Below, in pieces: positions 22,881 to 33,010 of a DNA stretch of 64,000 bases. The notes below the pieces were generated by a model, which was not told the DNA's origin, made no database searches, and saw only the letters and a list, made by a program, of their open reading frames with translations. The stretch lies in contig CM051458.1 of assembly GCA_028274465.1 (NCBI GenBank), positions 99,402,855 to 99,466,854 of the forward strand, written 5' to 3'. Both the position numbers and the translations under genes were made by a program. The DNA is from Plantago ovata (taxonomy: Eukaryota > Streptophyta > Magnoliopsida > Lamiales > Plantaginaceae). Position 1 is the first letter of the stretch, and every line of letters starts with the position of its first letter.

Positions 22881-23290
22881 CTTCTAAAACAAGCATGAGG
22901 ATGGGCATGGGACACACACGACAACCACGACTGATGGAAACTTTGTACCTGATGCCAATGTATTTGGCAATGCCAACGAGACTGCAACAGTAATTGCGCC
23001 TCTTGATCATTTGGCAATTTACAAAGTGTGTACATCACTCTCGGATGTTCTAGCAGTGATGCAACGAATTCTGCATTAATGGCTACAAATTTTTTCGAAT
23101 TAATCATAACAGTTGGCGCTTTTTGTGCAATCGAGCGAGGCATATTCATGAGCACATACATCAAAGGAAAATATTGGCCCATTTTGGATTTTTGGGTAGT
23201 AGTGCGAACTGGTAGGAATTTAAGGGCAACGCCCGCGGTGCTTGGTACCAACGAGGAGCTACATGCATGGTGAGTCGAACTATCAACCTT
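22881..23290 (+). pseudogene. Subtilisin-like protease (subtilase) fragment, decayed
   Basis: Plus-strand reading gives HEDGHGTHT (the block around the catalytic His), then [16 protein letters not shown] and [12 protein letters not shown], all typical of plant subtilases. Stops and shifts follow. A second frame gives AFCAIERGIFMS and, later, RNLRATPAVLGTNEEL, which correspond to the next conserved blocks. The pieces keep subtilase order without introns over about 400 bp. Signal peptide, catalytic Asp and Ser regions are absent, so this is a dead fragment. Confidence 0.85.
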
Positions 23291-23299
23291 CTAATTTTT

Positions 23300-23575
23300 T
23301 CGTCCACATCGTTGTTACCTTCTAATCTATTATTATTGTTATTATTATTATTTTGTCATATTTTTACACACCCATGTTAATTTCCACTTAAATCAAATCT
23401 TCACGTGAGGATCACAATAAATTTATCCATACATAATTGAAAATTGAAAGTAAAAGAACGATTACCTAACTTATTGAATCAAACTTTGACCACAAATTAC
23501 TCTTAAATTACAAAATATATTTTTTTTAAATAAAATTATATTATGAAATTAAGAAATCAAGTATATGTTTCTAGC
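23300..23575. mobile_element. AT-rich MITE-like repeat, copy 2
   Basis: Parallels 21600-21860 in order and spacing: TTA microsatellite, ATATTTTTAnACnnnnnTTAATTTnCACTTAAA, then the ACTTTGACCACAAATTA body. It lies directly after the subtilase fragment, so copies 1 and 2 bracket it. Confidence 0.5.
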
Positions 23576-23691
23576 ACAATTTACGAAATCCCTAACGCGG
23601 AATCCGAAATACGTTATAAATCTCTATACAATCAAATAAGAGATTTGTTTCAAATCTCTCAAACCAAACAACTATCGGAGCCAATAGCCCA

Positions 23692-23731
23692 TTTGTTTGA
23701 AGGGGCTCAAATTTGTTTGAAGGGGCTCAAA
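23692..23731. repeat. 20-bp tandem duplication
   Basis: The unit TTTGTTTGAAGGGGCTCAAA occurs twice in a row upstream of the BASS gene. No function seen. Confidence 0.85.
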
Positions 23732-24300
23732 TTCCTCATCCCAAATCTCCAAATCCCTCATTTGGAACCAAACATGCACTAAGTCCATGGTCCCACGGAA
23801 TTCAGCCATCCTGCCAAAACCGGATATCCAAACCACCGTCCACCTTCCAACGAATCCCCTTTTTGATCATAGAAAGAGAAACACATATACTCCCCTCTTC
23901 CATTCGAGGTAAGACTTTTAATTTTTCCGTCTCAAAATAATAATAATAAATTTATACCACACTACTCGAGTCAATTTAATTTGTTACTATTTGTTATAAA
24001 AAATTGAAAATTGGCTGGCACTTGGCACCCCCATATACTTGTATCAACGTCGCAGTCTCGCCGGGGACGTTTTGAGTCCCTGAGCGGTAGTTTAAACTTT
24101 AATGTCGCAACTTTAAAGCTTTCTCGAAAACGACGAAATCAAAATCGTCATGGGGCGGCCCCACAGAACGACCGAATATTCCAATTCACGCTCAATATTT
24201 AGCTGCTTGGATCCTCAAGTTGCAGGTTCCATTCCAGCAGCAGCAATCCATCATCACCTTGTCAATAATAATCAACAAAAAAAAAAAAAAAGAAAGAAAA
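23732..24300 (+). promoter_or_regulatory. Upstream region of the BASS carrier gene
   Basis: Relatively GC-rich patch (24000-24170) and then a leader with a poly-A run just before the ATG. No firm TATA box. An in-frame ATG at 24220 would add a non-transit-like Gln-rich stretch. Confidence 0.35.
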
Positions 24301-26833
24301 ATGTCGCTTTCTCTCTGCTTCACACCATCAATCTCATCCTCCAAACAAACCCATCTCAGAATCCCACTCTACAATTACAAACCCACCGGCACTCAATTCA
24401 CCACCATTTCCACAAAACCCATTCGCAGCATTAATAATTCAAGATTTCGCATAAGGTGCACTGAGAATAATGAAAGTGTCCGACACCCAGCAACTGATGA
24501 ACCGGAATTGCAAGACTGGCTGGCTAAGGCGGCCAGTTTGTACCCTGTGTATGTCACTGTAGGAGCTATGGTTGCGTTCTTTAGACCTTGTACTTTTTCT
24601 TGGTTTGTGAAGATGGGTCCTGCTTCGTACAGCTTGACTCTTGGGTTTATCATGCTGGCAATGGGGATCACTTTGGAGCTCAAGGACTTGCTCAATTTGT
24701 TCATGCAAAGACCCCTTTCTGTGAGTATTCCCTTGATTTATTTTAGTCCATCTATGCTTATTCCAATAATGATTTGTTAGATATGTTTCTTTGCATTTTA
24801 GTAGATTAAATCTCTGGTAGTATTTCATTAATGATTAGTTAATTAGTTTTAAGGTTGAATACTGTAGTGAGACATTGCTATTGCATCACTTGACGTTGAC
24901 TTTTGAGTAAGTATTGATTGGGAAAACAGTACTGATTCTGTGCATTTTGGAAGCAAAAGTTGAGTGGAAAAGGTTTGATTTTGTGAGCTGCTTATAGGGT
25001 AGGGTGTGTTGAAAAGGCAAGTGGAGAAGTTGTTTATCAAGTGTGTTATTATTCTCTTGTATCAGATACTTTTTGGATGTGCTGCTCAATACACCATCAT
25101 GCCGGTTTTTGGAGTTGTGGTTAGCAAGATGTTGGGGCTCTCACCTTCTCTTTCTGTAGGTTTGATATTGCTCTCTTGTTGCCCCGGTGGTACGGCATCC
25201 AATGTGGTAAGGGCTCTTTACAGCAGCATTCCTGTGAGTTTTAGTAGTGCTTGTTTGTAGCGGATTCTTTTTACTTTTATTTTTTAAAGAGCATAAGGGT
25301 AACACATATGACACAGGACGAGTCCTCGTAGCGTACATAATCTTATGGCTATAAATCAAATCTTCACTGTTACTTACCGGAAGTATATTATTGATTTCAT
25401 GATTATGGTTTTTTGGAACTTAATTCTGCTGTGTGCTTTTAGACACTTGGTTGTAGTTGGCTTTGGTGACTGCGGCATGTTAGTTTATTACCAACCTGTT
25501 AAATTCAGGGGATAGAGTCCTTGTACAGTTCTTTGGTCTGATATATTATTTATAGTTTATGGATAATCATTGTATCAAAACTTCCATTTCATGCTTTGCT
25601 CAAATAGTATTGCAGGCAACGCTAATTGCTCAGGGAGACGTACCATTGTCCATAGTTATGACTGTATGTACCACACTTGGAGCAGTAATTCTTACCCCTA
25701 CATTGAGTAAGATTCTTGCAGGAACTTATGTTCCTATAAATGCTGTTAAACTCTCTGTCAGCACCTTGCAGGTGAGCTCAACAATATATTGAACTTCTCA
25801 TTTTCAGTTTTGTGCTACCTTTGTTAAATATTCTTTGATTTTTTTATATGTTTTTTGGATAGGTGGTTGTTGCTCCTATTCTGCTCGGATCTTTTCTCCA
25901 GAACAAGTTCCCGAAAGCTGTGAAACTTGCTAATCCTTTTGCACCACTGCTTGCTGTTTTAGCTTCCTCACTTCTTGCTTGCAGGTTCAAATCTTTGATG
26001 CACTAATTTTGGTTTTTGTCCTTTTTCCTGAAATATCATGCGCACATCTCAATCTTTTTCCTCCCCTCCTTCAGTGTCAGGACCATTCACCTGTGTTTTT
26101 ACATGTTCCATTTTTTTTTTTTCAGTGTATTTTCAGAAAATGTAATCCGGCTTAGATCTTCAGCAATTGGTGCATCGTTATCATCTGATGTATCCCCACT
26201 TCTTCGTGCCCAAGCATTACTCTCCAGTGAGATGGGGGCTGTTATTCTTTCAGTATTATTGCTTCACAGTGCAGGCTTCTTCGTGGGGTAAGATTTTACT
26301 CTCTTTCTGTTGATATATATTTCTATACTGAATAAACTGCCTAAAACGAGTTTAGTACAACGTCATGCTGAAAAACTCTGGTCAATCTACAGGTATCTAT
26401 CTGCAGCTCTTGTTGGATTTAAGGAACCACAACGACGTGCAATATCTATTGAAGTAAGATGCTAAGATCCTCACAGTCATCTCTACATTCTACGAATTCA
26501 CATCTGTATCAATAACTGGCCGCAACGATTTTATGATCTTGGAGACAAACACAAATACTTTCTTTTTATCTGAGGCTAGTGATAGCTAGTTAATGCTTGT
26601 AACTCTTGATTCCTCATTTCTTTCAGGTTGGCATGCAAAATTCCTCATTAGGAGTGGTTTTAGCAACTGCTCATTTCACCTCACCCATGGTTGCTCTACC
26701 TTCAGCTATCTCAGCTGTAATTATGAACATCATGGGCAGCAGTTTAGGCTTCTTTTGGAGGCACATCAACCCTCCTGTTGAAGGTGATTATGCGAAAGCT
26801 ATCGAAGACCAAACTAATGCTGGTTTAAATTAA
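24301..26833 (+). CDS. Chloroplast BASS-family sodium/metabolite cotransporter, 7 exons, 422 aa
   Basis: Exons: 24301-24720, 25066-25206, 25616-25771, 25863-25984, 26126-26287, 26393-26453, 26627-26833; 1269 nt, phases agree. The first ~55 residues are Ser/Thr-rich and basic without acids, a plastid transit peptide. The rest is a bile-acid:sodium symporter fold of 9-10 TM segments: GFIMLAMGITLELKDL, CCPGGTASNV (the conserved crossing motif), AQGDVPLSIVMTVCTTLGAV, FAPLLAVLASSLLAC and VGMQNSSLGVVLA near the second crossing helix. BASS carriers sit in the plastid envelope and move organic acids with sodium. It looks closest to the BASS1/BASS3 side of the family, but I cannot fix the member or substrate. 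24301 was preferred to the upstream ATG at 24220 because it opens directly into the transit peptide. Confidence 0.93.
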
Positions 26834-27457
26834 ATTAGACCGTTGCGGAAGTGCTACACTGCTAAGACTATAGGCTGGCTCGGGATACAATCATACAGGT
26901 CTTGTTTTGCAGTTTCTATGACATAGTAAATGTGAAGAGTAGCTCGATAAATAGCAATTCTGCTTCTTATTTTGCATTTTCTTGAATCTGTACAAACTGT
27001 AAGCATCTAGTGTCTTGGATCATTGTCATTGCCTCACTGCTTCTTCGTGAACTCCGAGTGTTCGGTTTTGGTTTCTGTAATAAAGAACTGACACAAGCAA
27101 ACAGAAACGTGTGAAAATTATCGCTGGCCCATAAAAACCCTTCTGGAAAGGCTAGAGCCTGGACAAATTTAACAAAGTTCCATACATATAAATCTTCCCA
27201 TCAAAGTACAAATTACCCCATACACGAGAGAAACATGTTTCTTGGACCAGGTGGTTTAATTTTAAGAATTCATCGAAGCTCATATTCAATAGTAACAAAC
27301 CAATACATACTTGTCTCTAACTGGCGTTGATCTCAATATTTATGTCTGCTTCTGTCCTGTCTCCTCTCAAACACATTATTTGGCTCCTTGTTTCTCACCT
27401 TTGATCCTGCTCCTGACACTATACATACCAGCCAAGTTCACACATTTGCACACAAAA
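26834..27457. other. Spacer between BASS and JAZ genes
   Basis: 3' UTR of the BASS gene, then the JAZ promoter and leader. No coding or repeat signal recognised. Confidence 0.5.
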
Positions 27458-29087
27458 ATGTCTTGCAACAGTATAGTTGCAAGGGATTTTATGAAGAACT
27501 TTGAGAACTTCAACGCTCCAGAAAGTAGAAAACCCAGTCATTCCAGTTCATCTCCAGAAAGTGCTCATGCTTACACCGAAGAAATGCGCTCTTTAGATCT
27601 TTTCCGCGAACGACATCTTCTCAAAGTACAACATCTCATTCAAAAATCAGGTAAAGGTGATACTCGTAAAACAAGAAAGGCACCCTTTTCTGTACCACTT
27701 CATGGTGGGGGACGTGCCCGACGTCCGACCGCCCTCGAACGACAACTTCTTCCTGCAATCAAGTACGTAAGTCATAAACATGTTGATTATATGGACATGC
27801 ATGTGTAAATTCATGATTATACACAACTAGACTATCTGCTTATTCCATTTCTTATTAAAAGAAAAACAAAAACACAGCTTGTAGTTTTCAATGGAAAAAC
27901 CCACAGATTCAAATTTGCATATACATAACCTTTATCATTCAGATAGAAGCAACATTAAAGTTCCTCAGTCAGAACGCATAACATATTCATACATAAAACA
28001 CTTCATGGATCAGCTCATTTATGAAGAATTTGTACATGCAAAATTAACAAAAGAATAGGATATGGAAGGCAATCAATACTAAAGAACGACAATAAAAGGA
28101 AATCACACTATTACTCAACAGGATGAAACTGGTAGTGTGACTGTATAGGAGTGCATGGGGATTTTTCTTGATTTCTCCACGTGGAATGCTGCCCTACACT
28201 TGGATAATCAGTATCTATGAAACAAATTGGGTATTGCACCATATATATAAATTATGTAAATATATTTAAATATGTTACTGAGTACCTCTTCTTGTGGATC
28301 TCGTTGATTATAGGAGTCATGATCCATTTCTATCTTTAGCAAGTGAACAGCCTGAGCAAGCACAACTGACAATCTTCTACAATGGGGTTATTAATGTCTA
28401 TGATAATGTATCTGCTGATAAGGTGACCTCTACTGACTCCATGCATTTAGCTTTGAACATCTTAATCGCGATTGTTATAATTCTTCTACAAATGAACCTA
28501 CCATTTCTGAAAGATTTGACTTTCTGAGAATTCAATCATCAAAGAACAGAAAACTATTACCTGTATTCGCATAGATATTCCTGAAAATTGTCAGATTGTA
28601 CGGGCATGCTTCTCCAAACTGACAGTGTTTATGGTTTCACCCCCAATAGGCAAAGGCAATCATGCTACTGGCGGGTGAGAGTTCTTTAAAAGGTCCTGCA
28701 ACAACAAAAAGTGTGGCTGAACAAGATAAGCCAGAATTACACAGGGAAACATTTTCAACATCAGCATGTAAGTTACAAGCAAGTATTCCTTCTTTGCAAC
28801 ACAAAGATAACAACGTTGCATCCAAATTTTATTTTCCCACTAATTGAGAACTTTAGAAATATAATTCAAGTTTGATCCGTCATCTTAGATCTCCCAATTG
28901 CTTCAAGGAGCTCTCTGAGGGCATTTTTCGATAAACGTCGAGACAGGTGAAATACACTTGTCTAGTATTACGATTGATACTACTTGTTTAAACTTCCAGT
29001 ATGTCTCAATCTTTGACCTGGACACGCAGGATAATGAGTAATTCTCCACATGCCACTCCAATGCAAGGAACACAGGAGGCTGATTGA
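27458..29087 (+). CDS. JAZ / TIFY repressor (TIFY6, JAZ3/4-like), 5 exons, 215 aa
   Basis: Exons: 27458-27762, 28314-28422, 28650-28767, 28889-28946, 29030-29087; 648 nt, phases agree. JAZ proteins repress MYC factors until jasmonoyl-isoleucine triggers COI1 binding and degradation. The ZIM/TIFY domain reads QLTIFYNGVINVYDNV followed by SADKAKAIMLLAG, the latter as in JAZ3/4. The N-terminal ARDFM and TRKAPFS also recall JAZ3/4 (ERDFL, TRKAPY), but the protein is much shorter than those. The Jas motif is YLPIASRSSLRAFFDKRRDR, and the intron after it is at the conserved Jas-intron site. Two changes stand out: the first Arg of the usual LPIARR is Ser, and the usual X5PY is SNSPH. Such changes could weaken COI1 or MYC contacts. 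No EAR motif seen. Confidence 0.87.
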
Positions 29088-30857
29088 ACATTGGCTGGTC
29101 AGCCACATTAACAACTCCAACAGACATCTTATCTTGCACCAGTGTTTACTTAAATGTTCACTGAAAAATTATCAACATTTTTCATTGCCTTTATGATGTC
29201 CTTTTGTTAGATATGAAATTACAAAGAAGATTCCCAAGAGAGAACAGTTGATAGATCATTTTGCAGCATAGTGTCGTATTCAGTCTAACTCATACAGGTT
29301 AATTCGACATCAATAACAAGGACTTCACCAGTTTTCCTATCGTACTCAACAACACCTGAAGGAACATTTTTATGGGTAAACTATGGAATGAATGAGCTCA
29401 TCACATGAAACTCTTCTGGGATCCAGGAACTTTTGTAGATAGGATATATCCTGTAGGATCCCGTATGGTGCTGTGCACATCGAAAAAAATGAGCAGACAC
29501 GGATGGTGTCTAGAAACTTTAATGATTCACTTTCGATGCTTATCCAGCCACAAAGTGAAACTTCTAAATCCACCTGAGAGGAGCTTCAGCAGCTGAATAC
29601 TTCTTGTAATCAAGCAATTGTTGGCTAAAAGGGCTTTTCACAGATAGCTCTCTTTTCATTATAGCTTCACATATTACTCATGCAAATTTTATGATAATTG
29701 TTAATTGTTAATAACTCGAATTAAGCTAAAACTAAGAATATTCAACAAACATAAGAAAGTAATCAAGTGCAAACAGGATAAACACACTAACTATACGCTG
29801 CTTCGTAAAGTAGAGAATCTTAGACTAGCTATATTGCAAACCTGATCAATCTTCACACTCCAGGCCTCTTCTTTTCTTCTACTCAACTGTACAGAAGCCT
29901 ACCAGATTAAGGCATTTCTTACACCAGAAGACACACAAGAGTCATGTTATGGCATTGAAGTTTAAGAGATGGAGACAAAGAGACATTTCAAGCAAGGGAT
30001 TTGAATCATCTGTCGAAGATAATGGATCACTATGTATTGCACTTGCACTCTCATCAATAATAGCCCCGTTACATATAGCACAGATGTGGCATGTGTATCT
30101 TTATTCTTCAAAGCCATCTAATATTCCTCCAAGGGCAATACCTGCGTCCTGATTTTCCAGCTACTATTCTTCTAGTAGCAGAAACTACCATTTTGGCTCA
30201 TATAGCCCTGTTCTGCCATGAACATTTTGGCTCATATAGAACAGAAGTTGCATTAAATATCCACATGATGCAAAATAAGCTGCCATAATAATGGTCTAAT
30301 TGGCACTAATTTTCTCCACTGATGCTCCTTAAATAAGACACTGCAATAGTGACATACGTATAGCTTATTCCTAAAGTTTCTGAATGGAATAAACCAGTGT
30401 TCAAGTAAGAAAAGTACACTCAAACATCACTATAATTCACTTCTAGGACTTCACAAATCAATATGTATGAGCTTCTCAAGCTTAACACAGCCTCAACATA
30501 ATCTTCTTCACCTTTCATCCCTGTATGGCCGATTTTTCTCGTCCTCAAAGCTCCATTCTTCCGCTTCACTAACCAAGTAATATTGTGTATGCCCGCAGTT
30601 ATAAAACCGAGTTAAGCCCCCACAAATAATTTCTGGATTTATGATAGAGCTTTAAAACTTTCACAAGTTGAGAGTGTGGATGCACTATTGCTTATTAGTA
30701 AATGTTCTTGAACTCATTTACCTTCATATTCAACAGTGAGCAATCTCCATCAGACGTATTTTCACAGATGATCATTGATTCCCAGATTCTCCTCTCGTCT
30801 TTGTCGTAATCATCCTTGTTGTTAGCTTCCTTGCACTAATTACATAACATTTCCCTA
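29088..30857. other. Spacer with no assigned gene
   Basis: Includes the JAZ 3' UTR and the 3' UTR of the PORR gene. On the minus strand 29290-29360 can be read as VVEYDRKTGEVLVIDVELT after a good TTCAG acceptor, possibly one exon of a lost gene, and 29405-29600 is also open, but no family was recognised. Confidence 0.35.
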
Positions 30858-32036
30858 CTAAACTTCATCATCATCACTTCGCTCCATTATATTGTAATCA
30901 ACTTCCCTTTTGGTTCCTCTGGAAGGATCTCTCCCTTTCCGGTGCCAAGGAAGACCTGCAATTGGTTTACCCCGTCTCAACACCAAATTCATCAGAAAAA
31001 TATACCGATCTCTCATAACCATCAGTTGATGCCGTTCAATCAACACATTCTCCCTGAACGCCTCCCTCAAAACCACAGTCTTCGTACTAATCTTATTAGA
31101 CACATAAAAAATCCCAGGAAAATGCACCAACGCCTTCTTAATCCTAAACTGTCCAAACCCCCAAAATTCCCCCAAACAGTACAACACCTCCCTCTCAATC
31201 TTCTTCGACACAAGCAAACTCAACAACTCATGTATCACCCCAACCGTGTACCTTTCCGCAAAATCCCCCATCGGGGCCAGATGGAACGCATCCTCGTATG
31301 GCGGAAAGTATGGCAAACCCTGCCACTCCTCCAGCCACTCCAAAACCTTCTTCTCCAAATTCAAACCCCTCGGCAAATTAATCGGAAACCTAACCCTCCC
31401 CTCTCTCCCATTTTCAAAAACCGAAACCGCCAAATCATATTTCCAATCAACCAATTCTAACCCTAACACAACACCACCACTAGGATCCCTACCTAAATCA
31501 CATATCTGAAAAAAATCCGGAAACTCCGGTAACAATGTCAACAAGTAATCATGTGGCAAGCCTAAATCATACTTAAGCATGTCAATCAAGTACAAAGGGA
31601 GTTTACCAGCTCCAGTAAGCATCAACACCTTCGCTAGCCTCACCGCGATATCTCGCCGATAGTGCGAGAGATTAAGTGCCAAAACTTCATCGTTGTGAAG
31701 TGAGAGGGCTTTGGGGGTGAGCTTAACATGGGGAAGGCGAATTGAAGTGTGAGGAGGGAGGAATAGTTTGAAAATCAGCGGGTATTGTTTGATGAATTTG
31801 ATGGCGGTGGTGGGGAGGTGGAGATGGGGTTTGAGAGGGGAGATGGTGGAGAGGGGTAGGGTTTGGGAGGGTTGAGAAGCGATTAGAGTTTTGAGAGAGT
31901 GGAGAGGCTTCAGGTTTTTCTCCTTCTCTACGGCGGCGTCCAGGTGGCGGTCGCGGAACCAGGGGATTTTAATATTGGTGAAAGTGCGGAAGTGGTGGCG
32001 GAAGGGGTGGGGTGCGGTGGTGCGGCGGCGGAGCAT
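30858..32036 (-). CDS. PORR-domain organelle RNA-binding protein (WTF9-like), single exon, 392 aa
   Basis: One uninterrupted frame, typical of this family. The first ~30 residues (Arg/His-rich, no acids) look like a mitochondrial or dual targeting peptide. The PORR domain follows from about residue 35 to 360: KEKNLKPLHSLKTLI, IKFIKQYPLIFKLF, RLAKVLMLTGAGKLPLYLID, DYLLTLLPEFPDFFQI, YFPPYEDA, and FHLAPMGDFAERYTVGVIHELL. The latter half includes HFPGIFYVSNK and FRENVLIERHQLMVMRDRY. PORR proteins bind group II introns and aid organelle splicing; WTF9 acts on mitochondrial rpl2 and ccmFC introns. The closest fit is WTF9-like, but target introns cannot be told. The acidic end (MERSDDDEV) is typical. 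Confidence 0.9.
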   Translation of the reverse strand: MLRRRTTAPHPFRHHFRTFTNIKIPWFRDRHLDAAVEKEKNLKPLHSLKTLIASQPSQTLPLSTISPLKPHLHLPTTAIKFIKQYPLIFKLFLPPHTSIRLPHVKLTPKALSLHNDEVLALNLSHYRRDIAVRLAKVLMLTGAGKLPLYLIDMLKYDLGLPHDYLLTLLPEFPDFFQICDLGRDPSGGVVLGLELVDWKYDLAVSVFENGREGRVRFPINLPRGLNLEKKVLEWLEEWQGLPYFPPYEDAFHLAPMGDFAERYTVGVIHELLSLLVSKKIEREVLYCLGEFWGFGQFRIKKALVHFPGIFYVSNKISTKTVVLREAFRENVLIERHQLMVMRDRYIFLMNLVLRRGKPIAGLPWHRKGRDPSRGTKREVDYNIMERSDDDEV

Positions 32037-33010
32037 TTCTAGATTGGTTTATTTTCGCGCGAAATCTATGTATAATATTCTAAACGAGCCGCAACTTTAT
32101 TTGGTTCCCGCAATTTTATTCATTTTTCTAACCCAGCCTTCAATTTGGACTTCAGTACAAACTTCACCCATTTCGGTTAAATTGCACTCTTTGTCCTTAT
32201 GTCTCGGTCCTGATAAACTGAATATACTTGATTTTGGGGCTACAAAATTGCAATTAGACAATCTAAAATGAAAGTCCAAATTGTTGTTGGAAGCTACAAG
32301 TCCATGAGTTTATCTAATTAGTTGTAAACTAGGCGAATCTAGCTTTGACACAGTCATTTATAAAGAAGTCATTTCTCATTTCTCACTTCTCACTTCTCAC
32401 TTCTCACTATACTATATAAAAAATATTGCTATCTTGGTTATGTCAGTCACTCACTTGATCATCACCTCTATGTAGTAATTCTAAATAAAAAATCACATAG
32501 AAAAACAGTGTCTCCTCCAATTGAACCATCAACCAACTGATCTCTGAATGCTATCTAAGGGTTTGCGATCAAAGCGAAAATTGTTTCTTTTACAAATGGG
32601 TGAAATACTGATGACTGAGAGTGATTGATGTGTGTCTACGATGAATTGTGCGTTTATATGGCGAATTATACGCTTTGGGAACTTAATTCGTAGAATTCAC
32701 ACGGCATATGACCACAATCGCAGATGACGAGGCAAGTGACCAAATTGCAATTTCCCCAATATAATCCAGTTCCTAATAAGAGCCCAATAGTGGTCATTAT
32801 TGCAGTATACAGTAGTTTTTAGCATAAACACTCTTGTTTGACAAAGAAGTGTTCATGTCAGGTGTCAATTCATTTACTCCTCCTCTTTGCCCCTCGTCGA
32901 TGTAATCCATGCATATAACGGACAACCAAAAAAGACCCATTTATTTATACTCTTGAGTCTTGATTCGTTTAATTTATTATACTGGAAAGTCTTCTCTTTA
33001 CACTATCACT
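32037..33010. promoter_or_regulatory. Divergent promoter region between PORR and EMB8-like genes
   Basis: The two flanking genes diverge, so both promoters lie here. A CTCACTT-type tandem repeat (TCATTTCTCACTTCTCACTTC...) occupies 32368-32408. No other element recognised. Confidence 0.5.

Noticed and set aside
24220-24300. Upstream in-frame ATG for the BASS gene
   Set aside because: It would add a Gln/Ile/Lys-rich leader that spoils the transit peptide; 24301 fits the family better.
29290-29600. Possible exon of another gene on the minus strand
   Set aside because: One good acceptor and an open stretch, but no family recognised and no partner exons, so not called.
31246-31509. Plus-strand frames antisense to the PORR gene
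   Set aside because: Shadows of a long conserved single-exon gene.
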